Below are positions 39,297 to 50,451 of a DNA stretch of 64,000 nt, piece by piece. The stretch spans positions 1,674,001-1,738,000 of the forward strand of contig NZ_CP017075.1 in the NCBI RefSeq assembly GCF_001742225.1. The letters run 5' to 3'. Within the stretch, counting starts at the first letter, position 1; the number at the start of each line of letters is the position of its first letter. The notes under the pieces are model-generated. The model did not search any database and was not told where the DNA came from. It was given only the letters and a program-made list of their open reading frames with translations. The translations under genes were made by a program, and so were the position numbers. The stretch comes from Novosphingobium resinovorum. Lineage in GTDB: Bacteria; Pseudomonadota; Alphaproteobacteria; Sphingomonadales; Sphingomonadaceae.

Positions 39297-41941
39297 CCCG
39301 CCAGCGCCGCCTTCACCGCCGCGATGGCGTCCGCCGCCTTGTCACCGTCGGGACCGCCGCCCTGCGCCATGTCGGCGCGGCCGCCGCCGCCCTTGCCGCC
39401 AAGCGCCTCGACGCCCTTGCGCACGAGTTCCACGGCGCTGACGGTGCCGGTGAGGTCTTCAGTGACGGCAGCGGCGATGCTCGCCTTGCCCTCGTTCACC
39501 GCGACGATCGCCGCCACGCCCGAACCGAGGCGCTGCTTGGCCTGATCGAGCAGCCCGCGCAGTTCCTTCGGGTCGAGCCCTTCGAGCACCTGCCCGGAGA
39601 ACTTGACGCCGTTCACGTCCTCATCGGCCGCCTCGGCCTTCGCGCCGCCGCCGCCAAGAGCCAGCGCCTTCTTCGCCTCGGCCAGTTCGCGCTCCAGCTT
39701 GCGGCGTTCGTCGAGCAGCGCGGCGACGCGGGCTTCCACGTCCTCCGGCGTCGTGCGCAGCAAGCTGGCGGCGTTCTTGAGCGCATCCTCGCGGCCGACC
39801 AGCCACTGGCGCGCGCCCTCGCCGGTCATCGCCTCGATACGGCGCACACCCGAGGACACCGCGCTTTCCGATACGATGCGGAACACGCCGATGTCGCCGG
39901 TGGCGCGCACGTGGGTGCCGCCGCAAAGCTCGACCGAATAGGTGCGATCGCCGGAATGGCGGCCCATCGAGAGCACGCGGACTTCGTCGCCGTACTTCTC
40001 GCCGAACAGCGCCATGGCGCCTGCCTCGATGGCATCGTCAGGCGTCATCAGGCGGGTTAGCACCTGCTCGTTGGCGCGGACTTCGGCGTTAACCTCGGCC
40101 TCGATCGCGGCGATGTCCTCTTCGGTCAGCGCCTTGGGGTGCGAGAAGTCGAAACGCAGGCGATCGGCCGCGACGAGCGAGCCCTTCTGCGTGACGTGAT
40201 CGCCCAGACGGCCGCGCAGCGCCGCATGCAGCAGGTGCGTCGCCGAGTGGTTCGCGCGCACGGCATCGCGGCGCTCGACATCGACCGCCATGGCAACGGC
40301 ATCACCGACCTTGATCGTGCCCGCCTCGACCGTGCCGCTCATCGCGTGCAGGCGGCCGAGCGGCTTGGCGGTGTCGATCACGGTGATCTTGAGGCCGTTC
40401 GCGCCGGAGATCGAGCCGCGATCGCCTTCCTGACCACCCGATTCGCCGTAGAACGGGGTCTGGTTGGTGAGCACGACGACCGCGTCGCCCGCGCTCGCCG
40501 ACTGGACTTCCTTGCCGTCCTTCACCAGCGCCACGACCTGGCCTTCGCCGGTGGTCGAGGTGTAGCCGGTGAACTCGCTGGCGCCTTCGCGCTCGGCGAT
40601 GTCGAACCACACTTCGCTGTCTGCGGCCTGGCCCGAGCCCTTCCACGCAGCGCGCGCGGCGGCCTTCTGCTGCGCCATGGCGGCATCGAAGCCCGCCTTG
40701 TCGACGGCGATGCCGCGCGAACGCAGGGCGTCTTCGGTCAGGTCATAGGGGAAGCCGAAAGTGTCGTAGAGCTTGAACGCGGTTTCGCCCGGAAGTTCGC
40801 CGCCCTCGCCCATGCCGGCAGTCGCCTCGTCGAGCAGCTTGATGCCGTGCGACAGGGTGCGGCGGAACTGTACTTCCTCGCGCTCCAGCGTCTCTTCGAT
40901 CAGCGGCTGCGCGCGGCCGAGTTCGGGATAGGCCTGGCCCATCTCGGCGACCAGCGCGGGCACCAGGCGGTGCATCAGCGGATCGCGCGCGCCCAGCAGG
41001 TGCGCATGGCGCATGGCGCGGCGCATGATGCGGCGCAGGACATAGCCGCGGCCCTCGTTCGAAGGCAGCACGCCATCGGCCAGCAGGAAGCTGGTCGAGC
41101 GCAAGTGGTCGGCGATCACGCGGTGGCTGGCGCGAGTGTCACCCTCGGCGGGAACGCCGGTCAGGCTTTCCGACGCGGCGATCAGCGCCTTGAAGGTGTC
41201 GATGTCGTAGTTGTCGTGGACGCCCTGCATGACGGCGGAGATACGCTCCAGACCCATGCCGGTGTCGATCGAGGGCTTGGGCAGGTTGCCGACGATCTCG
41301 CCCGCAGACTGCTCGAACTGCATGAACACGAGGTTCCAGATCTCGATGAAGCGGTCGCCATCCTCTTCCGGCGATCCCGGAGGGCCGCCCCAGATGTGGT
41401 CGCCATGGTCGAAGAAGATTTCCGAGCACGGACCGCACGGGCCTTCGTCGCCCATCGCCCAGAAGTTGTCCTTCGTGGGGATGCGGATGATCTTCTGCTC
41501 GGGCAGACCGGCGATCTTCTTCCACAAGTCGAAGGCTTCGTCGTCCGTATGATAGACGGTGACCAGCAGCTTCTCGACCGGCAGGCCCCACTCCTTCGTC
41601 AGCAGCGTCCACGCATGGGTGATCGCCTGCTCCTTGAAGTAATCGCCGAACGAGAAATTGCCGAGCATCTCGAAGAACGTGTGATGACGCGCGGTGTAGC
41701 CGACGTTATCGAGATCGTTGTGCTTGCCGCCCGCGCGCACGCACTTCTGCGACGACGTGGCGCGCGGCGTGGCGCGGGTTTCGAGGCCGGTGAAGACGTT
41801 CTTGAACGGCACCATGCCCGCATTGACGAACATCAGCGTCGGATCGTTGTAAGGAACGAGCGGCGCGGACTGCACGGCCTCATGACCATTGCTGGCGAAG
41901 TAGTCGAGGAAGGACCGGCGGATGTCGTTCGTAGTCTGCAT
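39293..41941 (-). CDS. alaS: Alanyl-tRNA synthetase
   Basis: An 882-residue class II synthetase. Motif 1 is near the N-terminus ([21 protein letters not shown]). The editing domain shows [13 protein letters not shown] and [13 protein letters not shown]. The C-terminal Ala-rich region with [13 protein letters not shown] is the C-Ala domain. It attaches alanine to tRNA-Ala and edits mischarged Ser and Gly. It lies downstream of recA, separated by about 580 bases that hold one small frame. Confidence 0.97.
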   Translation of the reverse strand: MQTTNDIRRSFLDYFASNGHEAVQSAPLVPYNDPTLMFVNAGMVPFKNVFTGLETRATPRATSSQKCVRAGGKHNDLDNVGYTARHHTFFEMLGNFSFGDYFKEQAITHAWTLLTKEWGLPVEKLLVTVYHTDDEAFDLWKKIAGLPEQKIIRIPTKDNFWAMGDEGPCGPCSEIFFDHGDHIWGGPPGSPEEDGDRFIEIWNLVFMQFEQSAGEIVGNLPKPSIDTGMGLERISAVMQGVHDNYDIDTFKALIAASESLTGVPAEGDTRASHRVIADHLRSTSFLLADGVLPSNEGRGYVLRRIMRRAMRHAHLLGARDPLMHRLVPALVAEMGQAYPELGRAQPLIEETLEREEVQFRRTLSHGIKLLDEATAGMGEGGELPGETAFKLYDTFGFPYDLTEDALRSRGIAVDKAGFDAAMAQQKAAARAAWKGSGQAADSEVWFDIAEREGASEFTGYTSTTGEGQVVALVKDGKEVQSASAGDAVVVLTNQTPFYGESGGQEGDRGSISGANGLKITVIDTAKPLGRLHAMSGTVEAGTIKVGDAVAMAVDVERRDAVRANHSATHLLHAALRGRLGDHVTQKGSLVAADRLRFDFSHPKALTEEDIAAIEAEVNAEVRANEQVLTRLMTPDDAIEAGAMALFGEKYGDEVRVLSMGRHSGDRTYSVELCGGTHVRATGDIGVFRIVSESAVSSGVRRIEAMTGEGARQWLVGREDALKNAASLLRTTPEDVEARVAALLDERRKLERELAEAKKALALGGGGAKAEAADEDVNGVKFSGQVLEGLDPKELRGLLDQAKQRLGSGVAAIVAVNEGKASIAAAVTEDLTGTVSAVELVRKGVEALGGKGGGGRADMAQGGGPDGDKAADAIAAVKAALAG

Positions 41942-42268
41942 GATTTGCGCCGATAATGGACACCGCGCGCGGCGGCAAGCGGGAGTCTGCGGTCAGACTG
42001 GTCGGGAATTGCGATGATACGCCGGTTTTTGCACCATAGTGGCGGGTCGGTTACGGAAGAAGGGAAGACAAAGCAGGGGAGCATAGCCCCCTGCACCCCC
42101 GTTACCTGTCGTCGTCGTGCGTGCAGCAGCGCCGGGTGCGCATTGCCTTCGTGGATCATGCTGCCGCGGGCCATTTCGACATGAAAAGCGGCTTCGCCGC
42201 AGAAAGCGCATGACTGTGAACGATTCTCTGCGTGAGCACTGCAAGCGCTTCAGTCGTATATTCAGAGG
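41942..42268. other. Intergenic region upstream of alaS
   Basis: No gene, repeat copy or clear riboswitch was recognised in these 327 bases. They probably contain the alaS promoter and leader (minus strand). Overlapping open frames on both strands have poor start signals and no recognisable protein features. Confidence 0.4.
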
Positions 42269-42388
42269 ATGACCAAGATCGAACAATCCCTCGCCCTGCC
42301 CTTGCGGCGCCTGACCAATCCCATCCAACTGAGCATCGGCGCCGCCGTGACAGTAGCCGGTACCATCCTGGCCCTGTCCCACCTCTAA
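42269..42388 (+). CDS. Possible small membrane protein
   Basis: A 39-codon frame: a basic amphipathic start (MTKIEQSLALPLRRL) and a single hydrophobic helix (IQLSIGAAVTVAGTILALSHL) ending at TAA. It fits a small anchored protein, but the only purine-rich stretch (AGAGG) touches the ATG, so the initiation signal is poor. It stands alone on the plus strand between recA and alaS. Confidence 0.3.
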   Translation: MTKIEQSLALPLRRLTNPIQLSIGAAVTVAGTILALSHL

Positions 42389-42483
42389 TCCGCAGAGCCA
42401 AGGCAACTGCAAGGCACAAGGCCGACAGTCCCGGGAGCGCGAGGGTGTTAACCCTCGCATTCATACTTCAATCTCTTCCCGAA

Positions 42484-42513
42484 ACAAAAAACCCCGACAT
42501 TCCTGCCGGGGTT
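42484..42513 (-). terminator. Intrinsic terminator of recA
   Basis: AACCCCG and CGGGGTT form a seven-base stem with a ten-base loop. On the minus strand the hairpin is followed by TTTTTGTTTC, a classic T-tract, starting 11 bases after the recA stop codon. Confidence 0.88.
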
Positions 42514-42523
42514 CGTTATCGGA

Positions 42524-43594
<1,071 letters not shown>

Positions 43595-43670
43595 ATTACT
43601 TACCTCCTGCTACCTAGCTGACCGGAAAGGTCAACGTCACGAAGCGACCTGTACTCGCTTCGTTCCACCA

Positions 43671-43685
43671 GAACAAGATAGGAAC
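43671..43685 (-). promoter_or_regulatory. LexA (SOS) box upstream of recA
   Basis: GAACAAGATAGGAAC is an exact GAAC-N7-GAAC direct repeat (GTTC-N7-GTTC on the recA strand), the LexA site of alphaproteobacteria. It lies about 80 bases before the recA ATG, compatible with a promoter-overlapping operator. Confidence 0.8.
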
Positions 43686-43716
43686 TTCGGCAGATTTCCG
43701 TTTTTTAACGCGGGAA

Positions 43717-46152
43717 TCAGCCCTTGGCGGTCTGCGCCAGAACTTCCCCGACTTTTTCGGAGAGCTGCTGGACCGAGAACGGCTTGGGCATGAACCAGGC
43801 GTTGGGGATGCCGATCTGCTTGCGCAGCTGCTCCTCCGCATAGCCCGACATGAACAGCACCGGCAGGTCGGGCGCGAAGCGGCGAATCTCGCGCGCCATG
43901 GCTGGACCGTCGAGCGTGGGCATGACGACGTCGGAGACGACGAGGTCGAACTGGCCGCCCTCCTCCACCAGTTCGAGGCCCTCTTCACCGTCGCGCGCGC
44001 AGGTGACCTGGTAGCCCTGCCGGGTGAGCGCGCGTTCGGCGACGATGCGCACCGGGTCCTCATCCTCGACCAGCAGGATCGAGCCGCCGCCCGCCCACTG
44101 CGTCGGCGGCGGGGTGGGGGCGACGATCGCCTTTTCAGGGAGACTGCCGGGGGTCGCATGGTGGACCGGGAGATAGACGGTGAAGCGCGTGCCGCCGCCT
44201 TTGCCATTTTGGCCCACGTCGGTCTCGGCAAAGATGAAGCCGCCCGACTGCTTGACGATGCCGTAGACGGTCGAGAGGCCGAGGCCGGTGCCCTTGCCCT
44301 GCTCCTTGGTGGTGAAGAACGGCTCGAAGATCTTGCCGAGGATTTCGGGCGGGATGCCGCCGCCGGTATCCTCGACGATGAGCGCGGTGTACTCGCCCGC
44401 CGGGATGATCTCGGACCGCATCGCGCGCACGTCGGTGGTGGTGATGCGGCGGGTCGCGAGCGTCAGCTTGCCCGCACCGTCGCCGCGCGATTGCATGGCG
44501 TCGCGGGCGTTGACGCACAAGTTGACGATGACCTGCTCGAGCTGCGTCGGGTCGGCGCGGACGGGGCCGAGATCGCGGTCGTGGGTGACGGCAAGCTGGA
44601 TTTTCTCGCCGATCAGGCGGCGCAGCATCTGCGAGACGTCGGCGACGACGTCGGGCACCTGGATTACCTCGGGCCGGAGCGTCTGCTGGCGCGAGAAGGC
44701 GAGCAACTGGCGGGTCAGCGAGGCGGCGCGGTTGGAGTTGGCGCGGATCTGCTGGATGTCGTCATAGTCCGAATCGCCCGGCGTATGGCGCATCAGCATG
44801 AGGTCGCAGGTGCCGAGAATGGCGGTGAGCACGTTGTTGAAATCGTGCGCGACGCCGCCCGCAAGCTGGCCCACCGCCTGCATCTTGGTGGCCTGTGCGA
44901 CCTGACGCTTGAGGCGCATTTCCTCAGAGGTATCGGTAAGCCCGAGCAACACGGCGGCATCGCCAAGGCCGCGCACGCCCGCGAGGCTGAGCGAGACGGG
45001 ATCATCCGGCTGACTGGTAAGGCGTATCGCGAGGTCTCCCGCCGCAGCCGGGCCTTGCGCGAAGCGACGGATCGCTTCGGACAGCGCGCGCTTGTCATCC
45101 TTGACGACGAGGTCGGTCGGGTAGGTCGGCGGCTCCTGCCCTTCGTGGCCGGCCGCGCGCATGAAGGCCGGGTTGGCGAAGAGGAGGCGTCCGTCGCGGT
45201 CGGCCATGGCGAGGCCAAGCGGGAGCTGGCTGAGAAGTGCCTCCAGATGCGGCGCGGAGCCGGTGCCGCCGCCTCCGGTGCCGATGCCCTGCGAGGCCTC
45301 GACCACGAGCATCAGCGACGGGGTCGTGTTGGGGTCGGCCTCGTCGGTACGGTCAGGGTCGGTGACGGGGACGTGATAGAGCACCAGCGCGCCGCCGCGC
45401 CCGCCATCACGCGCCCAGCCGATCCGCTCGCCCTCCTCCTGGCCGAGCAGCGCGACGAAGTCGGCGCCGGTCATGTCGGCATGGGCATCACCGGTGGCGC
45501 GCAGGGCGAAACCGGCGCTCGCGGCGCGGATAGTGCCGTCGGGATCGACCAGCGCGGCGGCGATGCCCGCCTTGGAAAGGCCGCGTCCCAGCTTGCCATC
45601 AAGCTGCGCGACGAGTTCGCCGACCGGGTCGCTGGAGCCGATGGCGCCGATGCGCCAGACGAGGAAATCGTCGCCCCTGCCGGTGCGGCGCACGTCTGCG
45701 CGCCAGTGGACGCCGTCCTCGTTGGCGATCTCGGCCGTGCCGTGACCGTCGCGCCAGGCGCGACGAGTGGCTTCGGCGAGGCGTTCGAGCGAGATCGGCA
45801 GAACCGGCAGGCTGGGCGGCGCGGCAGCGGGGCCGAACCAGTTCTCGAAACAGGAATTGGCGCAAGTCAGGCGCCCGGCACGGTCGGTGACGGCGATCGC
45901 CATGTCGGCGCGCTCGATCCCGGCGACGGTGACCGACCAGTCGGGCTGGGCGAACTCGACCTCGGCGGCCGGCGCGCGGCGGCGGGCAAGCGCCCATGCG
46001 CCTGCACCGAACACGAGGATCGCGGCAAGGAACGTCGCCATCAGCAGCACGTCGCCCGAGACGGTCCAGATCAGCACGGCGCTCAGAAGCAGGGCTCCGA
46101 CGACGACGAGGACGTCAGTGCGCAGTCCGGGGCGCGGTATGCCAGAGTTCAT
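43717..46152 (-). CDS. cckA: Cell-cycle hybrid histidine kinase CckA
   Basis: An 811-residue hybrid kinase. Two N-terminal membrane helices (about residues 12-55) are followed by PAS-like sensor domains. The histidine phosphoacceptor is in [17 protein letters not shown] (His near residue 435). The ATPase domain has [10 protein letters not shown] and [11 protein letters not shown], and the receiver domain has its Asp in [14 protein letters not shown] (near residue 739). CckA feeds phosphate through ChpT to CtrA. It follows the DUF2062 gene by 13 bases. Confidence 0.95.
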   Translation of the reverse strand: MNSGIPRPGLRTDVLVVVGALLLSAVLIWTVSGDVLLMATFLAAILVFGAGAWALARRRAPAAEVEFAQPDWSVTVAGIERADMAIAVTDRAGRLTCANSCFENWFGPAAAPPSLPVLPISLERLAEATRRAWRDGHGTAEIANEDGVHWRADVRRTGRGDDFLVWRIGAIGSSDPVGELVAQLDGKLGRGLSKAGIAAALVDPDGTIRAASAGFALRATGDAHADMTGADFVALLGQEEGERIGWARDGGRGGALVLYHVPVTDPDRTDEADPNTTPSLMLVVEASQGIGTGGGGTGSAPHLEALLSQLPLGLAMADRDGRLLFANPAFMRAAGHEGQEPPTYPTDLVVKDDKRALSEAIRRFAQGPAAAGDLAIRLTSQPDDPVSLSLAGVRGLGDAAVLLGLTDTSEEMRLKRQVAQATKMQAVGQLAGGVAHDFNNVLTAILGTCDLMLMRHTPGDSDYDDIQQIRANSNRAASLTRQLLAFSRQQTLRPEVIQVPDVVADVSQMLRRLIGEKIQLAVTHDRDLGPVRADPTQLEQVIVNLCVNARDAMQSRGDGAGKLTLATRRITTTDVRAMRSEIIPAGEYTALIVEDTGGGIPPEILGKIFEPFFTTKEQGKGTGLGLSTVYGIVKQSGGFIFAETDVGQNGKGGGTRFTVYLPVHHATPGSLPEKAIVAPTPPPTQWAGGGSILLVEDEDPVRIVAERALTRQGYQVTCARDGEEGLELVEEGGQFDLVVSDVVMPTLDGPAMAREIRRFAPDLPVLFMSGYAEEQLRKQIGIPNAWFMPKPFSVQQLSEKVGEVLAQTAKG

Positions 46153-46165
46153 GCAGAGACTTCAT

Positions 46166-46753
46166 TCATGCGGGGGTTTCCGTCGGGGTTTCGATGCGAT
46201 CCCGTTTCGGCCGCAGGCGGCGAGCGCGGTGCTTGTGGCCGATCCACCAGCGCCAGAACCACAAGGTCAGGAAATAGCTGACGAAAGCGGCGATGACCGA
46301 CTGGATGAACAGGCCGATCACCACGGCGGGTGCGGTATCGGAAAGCAGCCAGTGCCACCACTGCTGGAAACCCGCGCCCTCACGAACCATCGCGTTCACC
46401 GTGGCGATGTCGGCGTGATAGCCGAAGCTGTTGCCGATCGCGACCGCGAGCGGGAGGATGATCAGCAGCGTCGTGAACGGATTGGAGATGAAGGTCACCG
46501 CCGCCGCGAGCGGGATGTTGCCGCGAAACGGCACGCACATCAGCGCCGCGCCGACGATCTGTACGCCCGGAATCAGCGCGAAGATGCCGATGAACATGCC
46601 CACTGCCATGCCGCGCGGGACCGAGCGGCGGGTAAAGCGGAACAGTTCCTGCCGCCTTGCGAAAGGCGCGGTGAAGCGATTCCCCTCAAGCTGGGCGTGA
46701 GTGGGCATCTGCCGGTGCAGCCACACGGACATGCGGTGGAGGATTGCGCTCAT
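46166..46753 (-). CDS. DUF2062 membrane protein
   Basis: A 195-residue protein with an amphipathic basic start, about three to four hydrophobic segments (VGMFIGIFALIPGVQIVGAA, AVTFISNPFTTLLIILPLAV, AVVIGLFIQSVIAAFVSYFL) and a charged C-terminal tail. This is the DUF2062 pattern, of unknown function. It lies six bases after smpB and 13 bases before cckA, so the three are probably cotranscribed. Confidence 0.85.
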   Translation of the reverse strand: MSAILHRMSVWLHRQMPTHAQLEGNRFTAPFARRQELFRFTRRSVPRGMAVGMFIGIFALIPGVQIVGAALMCVPFRGNIPLAAAVTFISNPFTTLLIILPLAVAIGNSFGYHADIATVNAMVREGAGFQQWWHWLLSDTAPAVVIGLFIQSVIAAFVSYFLTLWFWRWWIGHKHRARRLRPKRDRIETPTETPA

Positions 46754-46759
46754 CCCGGC

Positions 46760-47242
46760 TCAGCCGTGGTCGCGCATGATGCGGGCCTGGTCGCGCTTCC
46801 AGTCGCGGTCCTTGATCGTCTGGCGCTTGTCGGCGGCGTTCTTGCCCTTGGCGAGCGCCAGTTCGACTTTCGCGCGGCCCCGGCTGTTGAAGTAGATCGA
46901 CAGCGGCACGAGCGTCATGCCCTTGCGCTCCACCGCGCCCTGCAGACGGGAGATTTCCCGTTCGTGCAGCAGCAGCTTGCGGGGGCGCTTGGGCGTGTGG
47001 TTGAAGCGGTTGCCGTGGCTGAATTCAGGCACGTTGGCGTTGACCAGCCAGCATTCGCCGCCGCGAATCTCGGCGAAGGATTCAGCGATCGAACCCTCGC
47101 CGAAACGGAGCGACTTCACTTCGGTGCCGGTGAGCGCGATGCCGGCCTCGAACTTGTCCTCGATATAATAGTCGAACCGTGCCTTGCGGTTTTCCGCAAC
47201 GGTCTTGAACTTGTCGAATACGGAGTTTTGAGGGCGTGCCAT
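46760..47242 (-). CDS. smpB: SsrA-binding protein SmpB
   Basis: A 160-residue SmpB that carries tmRNA to stalled ribosomes. [44 protein letters not shown] and [21 protein letters not shown] are family signatures, including the basic C-terminal tail. The ATG at 47242 is preferred over 47254. It starts the smpB-DUF2062-cckA operon. tmRNA itself (ssrA) was not found in the window. Confidence 0.96.
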   Translation of the reverse strand: MARPQNSVFDKFKTVAENRKARFDYYIEDKFEAGIALTGTEVKSLRFGEGSIAESFAEIRGGECWLVNANVPEFSHGNRFNHTPKRPRKLLLHEREISRLQGAVERKGMTLVPLSIYFNSRGRAKVELALAKGKNAADKRQTIKDRDWKRDQARIMRDHG

Positions 47243-47467
47243 GATCAGCCGCATGTAGGGACAAGACGGCGAAAAGAAAACGCCCCTTTGATCCGGTTCA
47301 GCGCGAGAAATCCTCCACGCGCCACGAAGCGGCCGAACCGGATGGACAGCCGCGCTCGCGAATGAACGGCGGTGTTAACGGATTGTCATCGCCTTCCGGA
47401 TCAACCTTGCGTTGCAAACGCCCGGAATTGCGGGAATATCGCGTGCAAATTCGGGGGAATTTCTCAT

Positions 47468-49420
47468 ATGCGCACAGTCCTGCGGGCGGCCGTTCCGACC
47501 GCCCTTCTGTTCCTGCAAGTGCTGCCGGCAGCTTCGGCGGCGACGGTCGAGCCGCCACCGCTCGATGCCTATGGGGAACTGCCGCGCGTGGAGGATGCCG
47601 CCCTCTCGCCTGACGGCGGTTCCATCGCCAGCGTCGCCCAGTCCCAGGGCGAACGCCGGATCCTGGTGGTCACCCGGGACGGCAAGGTTCGCTTCAACGC
47701 CGCCAGCGGCACCAACAAGATACGGCGGATCGACTGGGCCGATGCCGACACCCTGCTCCTCACCAACAGTGCCACCGTGCCGCTGTTCGGCTTCACCGCA
47801 GACAAGGTGGAGATGAACGGCACCGTCCTGATCCCGCTCAAGGCGGGGAACGAGACCGGGCTGGTCTTCGGCAAGAACCGCGCGATCGTGAATGCCACGC
47901 GCGGCCGCTATGGCCTGCGCACCATCGGCGGGCGCACGGTAGGTTTCTTCGGCGGCATCGCACTCGACACCACCACCCGTGGCGAGCCGAGTTGGAAGCA
48001 CGGGCGCACGACGCTCTACGCCGTCGACATCGCCACCAACAAACCGCGCGTGGTCGCTCCTCCTGCCTCGGAAAACCATTATCGCGACTGGCTCGTCGAT
48101 GCCTCGGGCACGGTCTCGGTCACGCTCGACATCGCGGAGGAAAGCGGCCTGTGGACGATCGACACGCTGCGCGGAAAGGAACTGGTGCGCGGCGTCGACC
48201 CGACCGGCGACGTCAGCCTCGTCGCCTTCGGGCGCGGCGGGGCGAGCGTGATCTACCAGATCGAGGACAAGGACGGCGTCCAGCATTGGTTCGAAGTGCC
48301 CCTCGCCGGGGGAACGCCTCAGGAGTATCTGCCCGGCATCGCCATCGATCGCCTTTTCGTAGACCGCACCACCGGCATCCTCATCGGCTACCGCACGATG
48401 GAGGAAGTGCCGCGCACGGTCATGGACGATCCTGTGCAGCAGCACGCCATCACCCGCATCTTCAAAGCCTTCGCGGGCAGGCAGGTTGACCTGATCGACT
48501 GGACGCCGGGCTTCTCCAAGGTCCTGCTGCGCACCAGCGGCAACCAGGACAGCGGCACCTGGTATCTCGTCGACGTCGCGCAGCGCCGGGCCGATCCGGT
48601 CGGCGACGAAAGGCCAAGCATCGCTCCCGAGCAGGTCGGACCGATCTCGGCCATCGACTACAAGGCGCAGGACGGGCTGGAGATGGACGGCATCCTCACG
48701 CTGCCACCGGGACGCGAGGCCAAGGGACTGCCGCTCGTCGTGCTGCCCCACGGCGGCCCGGCCGCCTACGACAAGCCTGCGTTCGACTGGTGGGCGCAGG
48801 CTTTCGCCTCGCGCGGGTATGCAGTGTTCCAGCCCAACTTCCGGGGCTCGACCGGACGCGGAGACGCCTTTCGCCATGCCGGTGACGGCGAGTGGGGCCG
48901 CAAGATGCAGACCGATATTTCAGACGGCCTCGCCGAACTGGCCGGGCGCGGCATCGTCGATCCGAAGCGGGCCTGCATCGTCGGCGCGAGCTACGGCGGC
49001 TATGCCGCACTGGCCGGGGTGACGATCCAGCAGGGGCTCTACAAGTGCGCGGTCTCGGTGGCGGGCGTCGCCGACATCAAGCTGATGTACGACACCGATC
49101 TTCGCGAAAGCGGGGGGTCCAAGATGCTGGGCCGTTCACTGGTCGAGCAACTCGGCGACCGCAAGGGCTTCGACGCCGCATCGCCGCGCCGCTTCGCCGC
49201 ACGGGCCGATGCGCCTGTGCTGCTGATCCACGGCAAGGACGATACGGTCGTCCCCTACCGCCAGAGCCTGGTCATGGCCGATGCGCTGAAGGATGCCGGT
49301 AAGCCCTACGAACTGGTCACGCTGGCAGGCGAGGACCACTGGCTCTCGCGCGAGGAGACCCGCAAGCAGATGCTGGCAGCGGCGATGCGCTTCGTTCAGC
49401 AGCACAATCCAGCGGAGTGA
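47468..49420 (+). CDS. S9-family prolyl oligopeptidase-like serine peptidase
   Basis: A 650-residue exported enzyme with a signal peptide (about residues 1-25, ending AASA). An N-terminal beta-propeller region precedes the alpha/beta hydrolase domain, with nucleophile GASYGGYAAL, an acid in GKDDTVVPY and the catalytic His in GEDHWLS. It probably cleaves peptides in the periplasm. GGGGGAA lies about nine bases before the ATG. It stands between dapA and smpB on the opposite strand. Confidence 0.92.
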   Translation: MRTVLRAAVPTALLFLQVLPAASAATVEPPPLDAYGELPRVEDAALSPDGGSIASVAQSQGERRILVVTRDGKVRFNAASGTNKIRRIDWADADTLLLTNSATVPLFGFTADKVEMNGTVLIPLKAGNETGLVFGKNRAIVNATRGRYGLRTIGGRTVGFFGGIALDTTTRGEPSWKHGRTTLYAVDIATNKPRVVAPPASENHYRDWLVDASGTVSVTLDIAEESGLWTIDTLRGKELVRGVDPTGDVSLVAFGRGGASVIYQIEDKDGVQHWFEVPLAGGTPQEYLPGIAIDRLFVDRTTGILIGYRTMEEVPRTVMDDPVQQHAITRIFKAFAGRQVDLIDWTPGFSKVLLRTSGNQDSGTWYLVDVAQRRADPVGDERPSIAPEQVGPISAIDYKAQDGLEMDGILTLPPGREAKGLPLVVLPHGGPAAYDKPAFDWWAQAFASRGYAVFQPNFRGSTGRGDAFRHAGDGEWGRKMQTDISDGLAELAGRGIVDPKRACIVGASYGGYAALAGVTIQQGLYKCAVSVAGVADIKLMYDTDLRESGGSKMLGRSLVEQLGDRKGFDAASPRRFAARADAPVLLIHGKDDTVVPYRQSLVMADALKDAGKPYELVTLAGEDHWLSREETRKQMLAAAMRFVQQHNPAE

Positions 49421-49469
49421 GGCGAAAAGGCGCGGCGCCCCAGACTTGTGCCGGGGCCCCGCGGAAGCC

Positions 49470-50351
49470 TTACACCAGCCCGGCGTGGACCAAGGCCTCG
49501 TCCACGGACTTCATCGCCGCTTCGCCGCACGTGACGAGCGGCAGGCGCAGTTCGTTTTCGATCCAGTCGTGGACTTGCGCCAGCGCGTACTTGCACGGCC
49601 CCGGCGAGCTGTCCTCGAACATGGCGTAGTGCAGCGGGTAGAGGCGGTCGTTCAACTCGCGCGCCTTCTCCAGATCATTGGCGGCGCAGGCGGCCTGGAA
49701 CTCGGCGCAGAGCGCGGGCGCGACGTTGGCGGTCACCGAAATGCAGCCGACGCCGCCCGCCGCATTGAACGGCAGGGCCAGTTCGTCATCGCCGCAAAGC
49801 TGCACGAAGTCCTTGCCGATGCCCATGCGGTGGTCGGTCACGCGGCTGAGGTCGCCGCTGGCGTCCTTGATGGCGATGAAGCGGCCGGGGAAGCGGCGGG
49901 CGAGTTCGCAGACCGTCTCGGGCAACAGGTCAGTGACGGTGCGGCCGGGCACGTTGTAGAGCACGATCGGCAAGTCGTTGTTCTCGGCAAGGTAGCTGAA
50001 GTGCGCCAGCAGGCCCGCCTGGCTCGGGCGGTTGTAGTAAGGCGCGACCAGCAGCGCGGCGGCCGCGCCGCACTTCTTCGAGAAGTTCATGTGCAGCAGC
50101 GCGTTCATCGTGTCGTTGCTGCCGCATCCGGCGATGATCGGCACGCGGCCCGCCGCCTGCTCGATGCAGACTTCGATGACGCGGTGGTGCTCGGCGTTCG
50201 ACAGCGTCGAGTTCTCGCCGGTGGTGCCGCAGGGGACGAGCGCGGAGGAGCCCGATTCGATCTGCCAGTCGACGAGGCGGCGGAAAGCCTGTTCGTCGAA
50301 CGCCCCGTCGCGAAACGGTGTGACAAGCGCGGGAATCGAGCCGGAGAACAT
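49470..50351 (-). CDS. dapA: 4-hydroxy-tetrahydrodipicolinate synthase
   Basis: A 293-residue DapA that condenses pyruvate and aspartate semialdehyde in lysine and diaminopimelate synthesis. The N-terminus MFSGSIPALVTPFRDG, VPCGTTGENSTLSNAEH, the Tyr of PIVLYNVPGRT and the Schiff-base Lys of FIAIKDASGDLSR are all present. It is divergent from the lytic transglycosylase gene, a frequent alphaproteobacterial arrangement that links precursor supply and turnover of peptidoglycan. Confidence 0.97.
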   Translation of the reverse strand: MFSGSIPALVTPFRDGAFDEQAFRRLVDWQIESGSSALVPCGTTGENSTLSNAEHHRVIEVCIEQAAGRVPIIAGCGSNDTMNALLHMNFSKKCGAAAALLVAPYYNRPSQAGLLAHFSYLAENNDLPIVLYNVPGRTVTDLLPETVCELARRFPGRFIAIKDASGDLSRVTDHRMGIGKDFVQLCGDDELALPFNAAGGVGCISVTANVAPALCAEFQAACAANDLEKARELNDRLYPLHYAMFEDSSPGPCKYALAQVHDWIENELRLPLVTCGEAAMKSVDEALVHAGLV

Positions 50352-50451
50352 GGACTTTACCTCTTAGCGATGCTCAATGATCGCTCAGCCGGGGAACAAC
50401 CCCGCTTGCCGAACGTCACGTTCAGCGCCTGATAAGGAGCCTCTTGAGAAA

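Noticed and set aside
42156..42464. 102-codon minus-strand frame between recA and alaS
   Set aside because: Starts without a ribosome-binding site, has mixed composition and overlaps the better small frame at 42269.
46760..47467. tmRNA gene next to smpB
   Set aside because: The intergenic sequence upstream of smpB lacks the Ala-tRNA-like ends and the tag reading frame.
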